Assembly (NCBI GenBank): GCA_045601245.1
Contig: JAZRZH010000033.1
Coordinates: forward strand, 1-50,452
Direction of reading: 5' to 3'
From: Cacconaster sp045601245
GTDB lineage: Bacteria > Bacteroidota > Bacteroidia > Bacteroidales > UBA932
Length of the DNA: 50,452 bases
The position numbers and the translations under genes are program-made. The notes below the pieces were generated by a model. It was given only the letters and a program-made list of their open reading frames with translations. It was not told where the DNA came from and did not search any database. This document shows positions 1 to 8,482 of the stretch, in pieces (the first letter of the stretch is position 1; every line of letters starts with the position of its first letter).

Positions 1-1101
1 CTGTCTGATTTCCCGGTTGTGAACAAGAATACTATCCGTGAGGATTACGATGCCTTTATTGTGGGCTCGAAGGATGGATATACCACACGCCTTACAAGCG
101 GATCGACCGGCACCATGTTCCGGGCTTATCAGGATAAGGACAGTGTCATAAGGCGTATTGCGACCATCAAGGCTTCCAACGATGAGTTCGGCTTCCATTC
201 CTGTATGCCCATGCTGTATCTGCGTACGCTTGAGATTCCGGAAGAGGATGGCAGCATGCTTCGCCACGAAAGGGCGCAGGACATCTGGTTTGGCTATATC
301 GCTTCGTATTCCGATGCTGAATTCGGCAGAGTCGTGAAGTTTATCATTGACAGACGTATCCGTTTTGTCAAAGGATATGCATCGGTCATTGAGCATCTTA
401 CAGAATTTGTGGAAAGGACAGGGACTGTGCTGCCACGGGGGCTGGTGTTCATCACAATCAGCGAAATTCTTACGGAGAATGTCCGTTCGCGCATAGTTGA
501 CAGGCTGGGACTGCATGTGGTCTCACAGTATGCCAACGAGGAGAACGGCCTTATGGGTCAGTCTGTGCCGGACGGCCCCGGTAATGTGTTCCGTCTGAAC
601 AAGGCAAATTGCAGGATTGAGCTGCTTGACCTTGACAGTGACACCCCTGCCAGCATGGGCCAGCCCGGAAGGGTTGTGGTCACGGATATGACCAACAGGG
701 CAATGCCTATGATCCGCTACGACATCGGCGATGTGGCCGTCTGTCTTGAAACCCTGCCAAACGGTGAACCGTTGGTGATCCGTCTTCTTGACTGCCGGCG
801 CAACGACATGATCTATGACACTTCGGGCAATCCTGTATCAATGGTCTTTCCTCCTCAGGTGATTGCACTGCCGTCTTTGCGCCAGTTGCAGTTCATCCAG
901 GAGGATGTAAAAGAGTATGTGCTGAACCTCAATTTCGCGTCAGTTCCTCAGGACGTTGATTGCACCCGGATAGCGCAGCATATCAAGGATCTTCTCGGGC
1001 AGGATGCCCAAGTCCAAGTCCGGATCCTGGACGAGATGCCTCAAATAAGCACCCGCAAGCACAAGCTCTGCATCCAGAGATGCTGCAGGTATCTGGAGTA
1101 G
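1..1101 (+). CDS. CapK/PaaK-like adenylate-forming enzyme, 5' truncated
   Basis: The reading frame is open from the first base, so the gene starts outside the window. A GTG at 19 is probably internal, because the residues before it (FPVV) already fit the family. About 366 residues remain. A phosphate-binding loop of the adenylate-forming superfamily is visible (TSGSTGT), followed by a C-terminal part with a YDIGD motif (around 722-736) that normally contacts the adenylate. This is the PaaK/CapK (phenylacetate-CoA ligase, coenzyme F390 synthetase) branch. Members activate a carboxylate with ATP, and some sit in capsule or aryl-polyene loci. The DegT aminotransferase downstream suggests surface-polysaccharide or secondary-metabolite work, but the substrate cannot be read from sequence. 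The family call is firm, the pathway is inference. Confidence 0.8.
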   Translation: MSDFPVVNKNTIREDYDAFIVGSKDGYTTRLTSGSTGTMFRAYQDKDSVIRRIATIKASNDEFGFHSCMPMLYLRTLEIPEEDGSMLRHERAQDIWFGYIASYSDAEFGRVVKFIIDRRIRFVKGYASVIEHLTEFVERTGTVLPRGLVFITISEILTENVRSRIVDRLGLHVVSQYANEENGLMGQSVPDGPGNVFRLNKANCRIELLDLDSDTPASMGQPGRVVVTDMTNRAMPMIRYDIGDVAVCLETLPNGEPLVIRLLDCRRNDMIYDTSGNPVSMVFPPQVIALPSLRQLQFIQEDVKEYVLNLNFASVPQDVDCTRIAQHIKDLLGQDAQVQVRILDEMPQISTRKHKLCIQRCCRYLE

Positions 1102-1155
1102 TATTGATGGAATTAATCTGATCAATGATTCCGGAATGTATTCCAATTAAATCTT

Positions 1156-1878
1156 ATGAGTAATTCTATTTTGAAACGTTTTATTATATTATTGATTTTC
1201 ATTCTTCAGGCCCCTCTGCTTTGTGCGCAGGGGCGTGGGGGTGAACTTAAGGTGCTGTCGTTCAATGTGCGGCAGTGGACACGGGATATGGATGCCGGGG
1301 AGCCGACTTACTGGAGGACGAGGATGGCTGCGATGGAGCGGATGATAGAGGATGTCGCGCCGGATGTGATCTGTTTTCAGGAGTTTATGGCGCCCGTCGG
1401 GATGTATGTGCCGGACGGGTACAGGCGTGTCGGGGTGACGGTGAGCCACCCTATCTATGTGCGCAAGGGGCTTGAGACCTCACATCACGCGGTGTCGATA
1501 TTCTGGGATGCGTGCATTGTGGAGGGGATTCAGATAATCAACGTGCATTCGCGCTGGGAGGCGTCAGCCCGTGAGCGCACCGTGACGCAGGTGAACGGCC
1601 GTCTGACGGGTCGCGACATCGCCTGCGGGGACTGGAACAATTTTCTCCATCAGATTGAGGCCTGCGGCTTGAAAATGAAGTCCGCCAGGGTTCTGCTCGG
1701 TGTCCCCGAAGTTGATACTTTCACCAACTTCACCCGCCCGAAGGAGAGCCACGGTGCTATAGACCATTTCTTTGTCAACGGTGTGACGCCGGTTTCGTAC
1801 CGGATGATCACCGACGGCTACGGCTGCCTCAAGATGAGCGATCACTATCCGGTGCTGCTTATATGCCGGGCGAAATGA
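1156..1878 (+). CDS. Secreted endonuclease/exonuclease/phosphatase (EEP) family protein
   Basis: A 240-residue protein with a signal peptide (about residues 1-25, ending near LLCAQ), so probably periplasmic or exported. The EEP catalytic set is present in order: Asn37 (SFNVR), Glu76 (FQEF), His131 (NVHSRW), Asp159 and Asn161 (GDWNN), Asp203 (IDHFF) and the terminal Asp229-His230 (SDHYP). The fold hydrolyses phosphodiester or phosphomonoester bonds with a divalent metal. Substrates in the family include DNA, RNA, sphingomyelin and inositol phosphates, and nothing here decides between them. It lies 54 bases after the CapK-like gene and 28 before the aminotransferase gene, so the three may be co-transcribed. 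At 240 residues it is short, a minimal catalytic domain. Confidence 0.82.
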   Translation: MSNSILKRFIILLIFILQAPLLCAQGRGGELKVLSFNVRQWTRDMDAGEPTYWRTRMAAMERMIEDVAPDVICFQEFMAPVGMYVPDGYRRVGVTVSHPIYVRKGLETSHHAVSIFWDACIVEGIQIINVHSRWEASARERTVTQVNGRLTGRDIACGDWNNFLHQIEACGLKMKSARVLLGVPEVDTFTNFTRPKESHGAIDHFFVNGVTPVSYRMITDGYGCLKMSDHYPVLLICRAK

Positions 1879-1906
1879 TTAACTTTGAACGTTATTTTTA
1901 TTTATA

Positions 1907-3184
1907 ATGGATAATAATCGTAACAGAATCTATCTCTGTCTTGCCCATATGTCAGAAGACGGGATGGAAAAGAAGTATATTCAGAAGGCATTTGATGACA
2001 ATTATGTGGTGCCGCTCGGACCTAACGTGAACGGGTTCGAGGAGGATCTCCGCAACTTCGTGGGTGAGGGGAGGCGCGTTGTGGCGCTTTCCGCAGGGAC
2101 TGCGGCCATCCATCTCGCGTTGATTGCTTGCGGCGTCGGCCCGGGCGATGAGGTGTGCGTGCAGTCGTTTACATTCTGCGCAAGCTCGCATCCGGTCACT
2201 TATCTCGGGGCGGTCCCGGTATTCATCGATTCGGAGAAGGATACCTGGAATATGGACTCGGACCTGCTCGAAGAGGCGATCAGGGACCGTATCGCTAAGA
2301 CCGGACGCAAGCCGAAGGCGATTATCCCCGTGGCACTCTACGGAATGCCGTACCGCATCAATGAGATTCTCGCCGTAGCGCAGAAATATGATATCCCTGT
2401 CATAGAGGATGCCGCGGAGGGTATGGGTTCGACTTTCGGCGGCAGGGTGCTCGGCACCTTCGGCCGCTTCGGCGTGCTTTCATTCAATGGTAACAAGATG
2501 ATCACCACATCCGGCGGCGGCGCACTGATCTGCACCGGTGAGCAGGATGAGGAGAGGATCAAATGGTACGCCACCCAGGCGCGCGAGGGGTATCCGTATT
2601 ATCAGCACGAGGCCATCGGATACAATTACCGTCTCTCGAATGTGTGCGCCGGTATCGGCCGCGGACAGATGACGGTGCTGCGCGACCATATTGCGCATCA
2701 CAGACATATTGCGGAGCTCTATGAGGCCGCGTTCGGCACTTCGACAGAGGCGGGGCCGGTGAAGGGGATTGCGTTTCACCGCGGGCCTGACCGGGCTGCG
2801 GAAGGGAGCAATTACTGGCTCAATACCATCACCCTCGACCCGGCGCTGCGTGTGAAGGGGCAGGAGAATGCCTATGCCTCCGCTGTCACTGGCGCTGTCG
2901 GAGGTGCGGCGGGCGTGATCCACGCGTCGGGCTCCGCGCACACCGATTGCGAGCCGAATGCCAATGTCGAGGCGCTGCGCGTCGCGCTGGATGCCGCCGG
3001 CATTGAGGCCCGTCCGCTCTGGAAGCCTATGCACAAGCAGCCTGTCTATGCGTCCGCTCCGGCGTATGTCAACGGCGTCTCCGAGTCGCTCTTCAAGGTG
3101 GGAATGTGCCTGCCTTCAGGCCCGTGCGTAAGCGATGACGACGTGGCTTATATCATCGAGACCATCAAGGGGCTGCTGCTGTAA
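1907..3184 (+). CDS. DegT/DnrJ/EryC1/StrS-family PLP aminotransferase
   Basis: A 425-residue type I fold aminotransferase of the sugar-aminating DegT group, which transfers an amino group (usually from glutamate) to a nucleotide-linked keto-sugar for capsule, O-antigen or glycan synthesis. Visible marks are the AGTAAIHLAL segment (64-73), VQSFTF (85-90), Asp168 of VIEDAAE, the PLP lysine Lys197 in SFNGNKMIT, the glycine-rich TSGGGAL and GYNYRLSN (238-245). The C-terminal family signature RPLWKPMH is intact (369-376). Between NYWLNTITLDP and that signature lies an Ala/Gly-rich insertion (about 315-352) absent from usual members. It may be a clade feature. The exact sugar is unknown. Confidence 0.88.
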   Translation: MDNNRNRIYLCLAHMSEDGMEKKYIQKAFDDNYVVPLGPNVNGFEEDLRNFVGEGRRVVALSAGTAAIHLALIACGVGPGDEVCVQSFTFCASSHPVTYLGAVPVFIDSEKDTWNMDSDLLEEAIRDRIAKTGRKPKAIIPVALYGMPYRINEILAVAQKYDIPVIEDAAEGMGSTFGGRVLGTFGRFGVLSFNGNKMITTSGGGALICTGEQDEERIKWYATQAREGYPYYQHEAIGYNYRLSNVCAGIGRGQMTVLRDHIAHHRHIAELYEAAFGTSTEAGPVKGIAFHRGPDRAAEGSNYWLNTITLDPALRVKGQENAYASAVTGAVGGAAGVIHASGSAHTDCEPNANVEALRVALDAAGIEARPLWKPMHKQPVYASAPAYVNGVSESLFKVGMCLPSGPCVSDDDVAYIIETIKGLLL

Positions 3185-3220
3185 AGGGCTGGCCTGCCGG
3201 CTTTGTCCGGTCCGCAAATG

Positions 3221-3257
3221 AAAACTCCGACCTGCTTCCGCGGGCCGGAGTTTTTTT
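3221..3257. terminator. Bidirectional intrinsic terminator
   Basis: A nine-pair stem (AAAACTCCG pairing with CGGAGTTTT) closes a G+C-rich loop and is followed on the plus strand by a run of seven T. Read on the minus strand the stem also ends in a T run. It lies between the convergent aminotransferase gene (stop at 3184) and the last gene of the minus-strand operon (stop at 3324), so it can serve both. Confidence 0.8.
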
Positions 3258-3323
3258 CTCCCTGACCACCCCTGCGCTCGCCGGAGCGATGAGCCGGAGG
3301 CTGTTCCGGGTGGTGCCGGAGGG

Positions 3324-4433
3324 CTATTCGTTGACCACGATGTCGTCGATGCTGTTGACGGTGAACTGGATGCTGCCCTGGTAGAGGGTCAGGATACCGG
3401 TGACGTCAATGGTGGCTGTGCCGTCGAGCACGCTCTGCGGGATCTCGACGTCGGCGAACTTGCAGTAGCCGCTGGTGCGGATCTGAATCTCGTGGGAGCC
3501 CATCTTGAAGTACTGGCTCACCGAGTAAGCCGCTTTCTCGACTCCCGGATAGCGGCCGCCTAGCTTGAAGTCGGCCAGGGTCTGGCCGGTGTAGTCATTG
3601 CCGCTGCCTACCTTGTATTCATCCCAGACGCCGCTGCAGAGCATTTCGGTCATCTTGGTCTTGGAAAGAGCCCAGGTGGTGATGCTTGAGGTCGGGTTGG
3701 AGGCGACATTGGAAGGGGAGAGGAAGACGCGGTTCTTGTAAGACTTCTTGTCCTGGTTGGAGTTGAGGTACAGGAGCACGAATGCCTCGTTGGCGTATTT
3801 GAGCCCCTTGAGGGTCACCAGGCGGCCGATGTGCTTGTTGGTGGCCTGCGTCTCGTTGGAGGCCGGAAGGTCGTTCTCTGAGATGATTTCAGGCTCCACG
3901 AGAGGGCCCGTCTCACCCTTGAAGATATGGGTGTCGATGAGGAGGCTGTTTTCGAGATATGAGGTCTCGTAGGCTCCGCTCGGGTCGGTGTATCCGATCT
4001 GGACCATACCGTGTCCGCCGTAGTTGCCGGTCTTGTAGCCGTACATTCCGAGGGTGAGACCCTTGCACTTTACAAAGATGCGCTGGCCCGGCCGGTAGTC
4101 GTTGTAGAGTCCGTTCTTGCCGAGTTTCAGTTCGAGGCCGCCGGTCTCGTCCTGGATGTAGAGGCTCTTGTAGAAATTGCCCGGCTTGTCGGTGGTGGAG
4201 ACGATGCCGGAGATGATGATATTCTTCTTGATCTCCTGAGGCTGGCCCGGGGTGTACATTGCCGCGAGTTCGGCGATGGTGGTGTTGGCCTCCATCTTGG
4301 CGGACTTCTGCGGGTCCGGGTTGTCGTACCGGAGCGTGAATACCGGCTGGAATTCCTCCTTGAGCGACGTGCAGGATGCGAGAGATACTGTCAGCGCCAG
4401 AGCCGCTGCGGATATGATGAATGTCTTTTTCAT
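3324..4433 (-). CDS. DUF5689-type lipoprotein, last gene of the nuclease/TonB operon
   Basis: A 369-residue predicted lipoprotein (signal peptide with lipobox LASC, Cys21). The body matches DUF5689 proteins of Bacteroidota: a segment starting TIAELAAMY, then an OB-like stretch IIISGIVSTTDKPGNFYKSLYI with QDETGGLEL and a later RIFVKCKGLTLGMY strand (about residues 50-135), then a Thr/Ser-rich C-terminal half with two more beta-rich segments. DUF5689 domains are thought to be OB-fold-like binding modules and have no known catalysis. The gene starts 4 bases after the TonB receptor stop, so it is co-transcribed and probably a surface or periplasmic-face partner of that receptor, in the position that SusD-like proteins take in Sus loci. 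Family assignment is fairly sure, ligand is inference. Confidence 0.8.
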   Translation of the reverse strand: MKKTFIISAAALALTVSLASCTSLKEEFQPVFTLRYDNPDPQKSAKMEANTTIAELAAMYTPGQPQEIKKNIIISGIVSTTDKPGNFYKSLYIQDETGGLELKLGKNGLYNDYRPGQRIFVKCKGLTLGMYGYKTGNYGGHGMVQIGYTDPSGAYETSYLENSLLIDTHIFKGETGPLVEPEIISENDLPASNETQATNKHIGRLVTLKGLKYANEAFVLLYLNSNQDKKSYKNRVFLSPSNVASNPTSSITTWALSKTKMTEMLCSGVWDEYKVGSGNDYTGQTLADFKLGGRYPGVEKAAYSVSQYFKMGSHEIQIRTSGYCKFADVEIPQSVLDGTATIDVTGILTLYQGSIQFTVNSIDDIVVNE

Positions 4434-4437
4434 ACGT

Positions 4438-7380
4438 TTAGAATCTGAAATAAAGGTTCAACATATAGTTGACTCCGCACATATAGAAGTACTTGGAGCC
4501 GAACCTGTAGTAGCGGTCGTTGCCGGAACTCTTGATGATGCGGGTCTGCTCGTAGCCGCCGGTCTTGACATCCTTGTTGTTGAGGATGTTCTTGACCTCG
4601 AACGAGAAGCCGTAGTTGTAATGGCGGTTGATCATCCAGCTCTTTCCGATGCTGGCGTTGAGCAGCAGGGCAGGGTCGAAGCGCTCCTGGGATGACATCG
4701 CCTCGATCTCCACAGGGGTGATGATGCCATCAGGACCGGCGCATACCATATTGGTGCGGTAGAGCGGGTTCATGTCGAGGTAGGAGTTGGCGAAATACTG
4801 TCCGTTGAGTTCGAAGAACCAGTAGGACTTGAGGCGGTAGTTGAGCGCGAGTTCCGCGGCGAGCTGCGGGGTGCTCGGCACGTAGTGCTTCTGCTCCTTC
4901 TCGATGATGGCTTTGCCGTCAGGGTCCACGTCGAGCACCTCGGTGCCGTCCTTGAGGAGGGCCTTCTTGTAGATAGGATGGCTCTTCCAGTATGTGACAG
5001 GCTGGTTGTCGAAGACGACTTCCGTGCTGTTGTCGATGGTCTGGGTCATCATAGGGGTGGAGGTGTAGATGTATTCGCCGAGGCTCAGGACACCTGAGAT
5101 GCTGAGGCCCTCGATCGGCAGCGGAGCCTTGGCGCCGAGTTCGATGCCGGCGTGACGCTGGTCGATGCCCGACATTGCGAAATTGGTGAAGGAGTGCTGC
5201 GAGTCATCATAGAAACTCATCACGTCGGTCTGGTCCATGATCTTGGTCCAGAATGCGGTGACCCTGGCATTGTAGCCGCCCTTGCTGTACTGGTAGTTGA
5301 CGTCGGCGGAGAGGGTCTTGATGGTGGTGAGGTTAGGGATGATGCTGTTGCGGGTGCGCGGTGACATGAACGACTGGTTGAATGTCGGGGCGTCGTTGAA
5401 CCAGCCCGCATTTGCGCTGATGCGGTGGCCGCCCTTGAAGTCGTATGCGGCTCCCGCCTTTGCGGAATAGGTGAAGAATGAGCGGACTTCTGATTTGCCC
5501 TTGGAGGTGACAACCTTGCCGTCGCTGTCGTAGGTGGTGAGGCATTTGCCGCCGATCACAATCTCGTTGCCGTTGTCATCGAGGCCAGCGAAGAGGCCCT
5601 TGCGCATCATGCCTTCGCGCCAGAAGGAGTTGTATCCGGCAGAAGCGCCTGCACTTGCGGAGAATCTGCCCGAGCTCCAGGTGCCGGTGAACCAGAGTCT
5701 GGCGTCGCGTACGTTGGCGTAGTAGTCGTAGCCGTATTTGCCTCCCTTTTCAATCTTCTCGGCCTGACCGTGGGTGGTATAGTATTCGAGGTCGTTCTGG
5801 ATCATCGCCTCGTTTGCGCCGAAGTCACGCTCGGCGAACTGGTCGATGTTGAGATAGTACTGGCCTCCGAGCAGGTCGTTGAGGATCTTGTAGTTCTCGG
5901 TACGGTTGTATCTCAGCGCGGCACCGCCGGCGAGCGTCAGGCGGTCGCTCTGGCGCCACTTGAAGTTGGCTGCGAAGTTCAGGCCGTTCTGGTCCACGCG
6001 GCGCTCCTCGAGGGCATATTTGCTGCGGCCGTCAGGAGTGTTGTAGTTGACGTTGTACATACGGTCCCAGTTGATGTGCTGGTACGGGTAGTAGTCGCGT
6101 CCGTGCTGGCTCCACATCTCGGTGGCCCAGTTGTATTTGTCCTCGTTGCTGCGGTTGTAGTCCTCGTCAGCCATGAACGAATAGCTTGGCAGGTTGCGGT
6201 AGTAGTCCGGGCGCGGGTCCATTGCGTCATACCAGTCGAGGGCGGTGTAGCCGTTGCGTCCGGTGCGCCAGAGGAGGATGGTATTGGCTTCGAAATCATT
6301 CTCCGGGGTGTAGGTCCAGCGCAGGAAAGTGACAGGCTCGAAGGTCTTGCGGACCCTCGCGTTGCGGACCTTGCCGTTCTGGTAGCCCCAGTTGGAGTTG
6401 TACATATTGTCCTTCATCAGGTCGTAGACCTCCTGTGTGGAGGCGTTCTGCGCTCCGCGCTGGCCCGGTGCGGCAAATGTCACGAGGCTGAGGCGGTGGA
6501 CGTTGTCCCAGTTCTTCTCGATGCCGGCATAGTATGCGAAATTGCGGTAGTATACGCCATCGATCCAGTCATTGCCGCCGACGCGGGCGGAGACGTTGAT
6601 GGCATAGGAGATGCCGTTGTCCATCTCGCCGGAGGCATAGGTGCCCATCAGGCGGAGGCGGTACATCGCGCTGTTGGTAAGGGCGCTGAAGCGCCAGCCC
6701 TTGCGCACGCTCGACGGGGTCGCGAGGATGTCGGTGACGCCGTTGTAGCGGCCGAGGCCTTCCGGATGCGCCTCAAGGCCGATGGTGCTCTCCTTGCTGC
6801 GCATCGCCTCATTGAGGCCGGACCAGAGTGAGAACGGCGAATATCCCGTCATCGCGTCGTTGAGCTTGACGCCGGCGAGATAGACATCCTGGGTCTCGCT
6901 GTTGTAGCCGCGGTTCTTGAAGCGCACGGCGCTGAAGCCGTAGCCCGCGATGCTGGAGTAGATGTCATTGGCGCCGAAGAGGATGGTAGGGGTGTCGGTG
7001 TAGCCCGAGTCGTCCATATCGAACTCCGTGAAGCTGGAGTCATCGACTTCGTTGATGCGCTCCCTGGCGGTCAGGGTGACGAAGACGAGGTCCTTGACAT
7101 ATCCCTTGTCCACCGTGACGTTGACGAAGATGTCGTTGTAGCCGTCGGCTGTGACGTTCATATCATACATTCCGTCCGGCAGGGCCTCGATGACGAAACC
7201 GCCATCAGTGCGGCTGGTGCATTCAGCGATGCGGATTCCCTTCTGGGAGAGAACCATCTTCGCACCGGATACCGGAACGCGTCCCTGACGGTCCACCACC
7301 GTGCCCTTGACACCGCCCGTCTGCGCTAGGAGGGTAAGGCTCAGCAGCATTGCCGCCGCGATTGAAAGTGTTCTTTTCAT
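4438..7380 (-). CDS. TonB-dependent outer-membrane receptor with carboxypeptidase-regulatory-like N-terminal domain
   Basis: A 980-residue protein: signal peptide (1-19), a CarboxypepD_reg-like beta-sandwich (about 20-110: VKGTVVDRQGR..VPVSGAKM and later GGFVIEALPDGMYDM), a plug region (about 110-260, with DILATPSSVRKG) and a long beta-barrel rich in Tyr, Trp and Asn ending in LNLYFRF, the typical terminal barrel strand with a C-terminal Phe. It would import a bulky ligand across the outer membrane using TonB energy. There is no SusD homologue beside it. Its neighbours are a nuclease, an EEP hydrolase and OB-type lipoproteins, which points to nucleotides or nucleic-acid fragments as ligand (inference). 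It starts 12 bases after the EEP gene and ends 4 bases before the DUF5689 gene. Confidence 0.92.
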   Translation of the reverse strand: MKRTLSIAAAMLLSLTLLAQTGGVKGTVVDRQGRVPVSGAKMVLSQKGIRIAECTSRTDGGFVIEALPDGMYDMNVTADGYNDIFVNVTVDKGYVKDLVFVTLTARERINEVDDSSFTEFDMDDSGYTDTPTILFGANDIYSSIAGYGFSAVRFKNRGYNSETQDVYLAGVKLNDAMTGYSPFSLWSGLNEAMRSKESTIGLEAHPEGLGRYNGVTDILATPSSVRKGWRFSALTNSAMYRLRLMGTYASGEMDNGISYAINVSARVGGNDWIDGVYYRNFAYYAGIEKNWDNVHRLSLVTFAAPGQRGAQNASTQEVYDLMKDNMYNSNWGYQNGKVRNARVRKTFEPVTFLRWTYTPENDFEANTILLWRTGRNGYTALDWYDAMDPRPDYYRNLPSYSFMADEDYNRSNEDKYNWATEMWSQHGRDYYPYQHINWDRMYNVNYNTPDGRSKYALEERRVDQNGLNFAANFKWRQSDRLTLAGGAALRYNRTENYKILNDLLGGQYYLNIDQFAERDFGANEAMIQNDLEYYTTHGQAEKIEKGGKYGYDYYANVRDARLWFTGTWSSGRFSASAGASAGYNSFWREGMMRKGLFAGLDDNGNEIVIGGKCLTTYDSDGKVVTSKGKSEVRSFFTYSAKAGAAYDFKGGHRISANAGWFNDAPTFNQSFMSPRTRNSIIPNLTTIKTLSADVNYQYSKGGYNARVTAFWTKIMDQTDVMSFYDDSQHSFTNFAMSGIDQRHAGIELGAKAPLPIEGLSISGVLSLGEYIYTSTPMMTQTIDNSTEVVFDNQPVTYWKSHPIYKKALLKDGTEVLDVDPDGKAIIEKEQKHYVPSTPQLAAELALNYRLKSYWFFELNGQYFANSYLDMNPLYRTNMVCAGPDGIITPVEIEAMSSQERFDPALLLNASIGKSWMINRHYNYGFSFEVKNILNNKDVKTGGYEQTRIIKSSGNDRYYRFGSKYFYMCGVNYMLNLYFRF

Positions 7381-7392
7381 ATAGGAGTTAGG

Positions 7393-8472
7393 TTATTTGC
7401 TGATCACGATGTAGGTGGGGTAGTGGTCGGAATATCCGTTCATGAACGCTCCGTTGGAGAATGTCCTGAAAGGATAGCCTTTGTACTGGCCCTTCTGGGT
7501 CGTCATAAACGGCTTCTTGAAGATGCGGCCGTAATATTTGTCCTTGACGATGCATCTCACCTTGAGGCCACCCTGCGGGGCCTTGGCGAGATTGCTGTTG
7601 ATGAGAATCTGGTCGTAGATGCTCCAGGTGCCCTGATAGCAGAGCGAGCCGTATCCGTCGTGTATCATTGACAGGAACGGATTGAAGAAATCTTTCTCAC
7701 CGACTTCATCTATGGTCTCGCGGCCGTGAAGGAACTTTGCCATCGAGTCGTCGAACGGGTCATCGTTCATATCGCCCATCACGGCGATCTTGATGCCCGG
7801 ATATTTCTCCATCATCCCCATAGCGTGGTGGTAGATGATCTCCGCTCCGCGGGAACGCAGGTCCCAGCCCTTGCCGCCGATGCGGGAAGGGAGGTGGGTG
7901 ACGTAGAATGCGAAGTGCTCGCCGTCGATGGTACCGTGCACCATCAGCACGTCACGGGTGCGGAAATAGTCCATTGCCGGCTGGTCGAGCGTAAATTCGA
8001 TTTCGCTGCCGGGACCGAAGGTGTAGGGGATGGATTCGCTCTCGATGTATGTGAACTGCTCCGGCTTGTAGAGCAGCGCCACGTCGACGCCGCGGCGGTC
8101 CGGACCGTCATAGTGGACGATCTGGTAGTTGGCGTCAGCGATCTCCGGCTGGCTGACGAGGTCCTCGACCACGAGGCGGTTCTCGATTTCGCTGATGCCG
8201 AGGATGGTGTGGTAGCGGCCGTTCTCCTCCTTCATCGCGCGGATGACGGAGGCCATGTTGTGGAGCTTCTTCCTGTATTTGGTTTCGGTCCACTGGTTCG
8301 CTCCCTCCGGGAGGAATTCCTCGTCATTCTTCGCAGGGTCGTCGTATGTGTCGAAGAGGTTCTCCAGGTTGTAGAAGCCTATCACGTAATTGCGGCTGCT
8401 GTTGTCCTTCTTCTGCGCGAAGGCGCAGGAACAGAGCAGCAGGAGCAATGCAAGGTTGAATAATCTTTTCAT
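7393..8472 (-). CDS. Secreted endonuclease/exonuclease/phosphatase family protein
   Basis: The start is placed at the ATG at 8472 because it begins a clear signal peptide (MKRLFNLALLL to AFAQ, 20 residues). The frame stays open 96 bases further upstream, but that would overlap the preceding gene. The mature 339 residues carry the EEP set: Asn36 (FYNLENLFD), Glu95 (ISEIEN), His193 (VTHLPS), Asp234 and Asn236 (MGDMNDDP), YDQILIN and the terminal Asp349-His350 (SDHYP). The FYNLENLFD form is common in exported Bacteroidota members. It cuts phosphodiester or phosphate ester bonds and probably works after the NUC1 nuclease encoded 10 bases upstream. An inositol-phosphate or phospholipid substrate cannot be excluded. 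Confidence 0.88.
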   Translation of the reverse strand: MKRLFNLALLLLLCSCAFAQKKDNSSRNYVIGFYNLENLFDTYDDPAKNDEEFLPEGANQWTETKYRKKLHNMASVIRAMKEENGRYHTILGISEIENRLVVEDLVSQPEIADANYQIVHYDGPDRRGVDVALLYKPEQFTYIESESIPYTFGPGSEIEFTLDQPAMDYFRTRDVLMVHGTIDGEHFAFYVTHLPSRIGGKGWDLRSRGAEIIYHHAMGMMEKYPGIKIAVMGDMNDDPFDDSMAKFLHGRETIDEVGEKDFFNPFLSMIHDGYGSLCYQGTWSIYDQILINSNLAKAPQGGLKVRCIVKDKYYGRIFKKPFMTTQKGQYKGYPFRTFSNGAFMNGYSDHYPTYIVISK

Positions 8473-8482
8473 ATAAGTCTCT

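Noticed and set aside
5770..6831. Long plus-strand open frame (353 residues) inside the TonB receptor gene
   Set aside because: It is antisense to a firm 980-residue receptor; the product is Val/Ala-rich with no recognised domain, as expected of an out-of-phase G+C-rich shadow.
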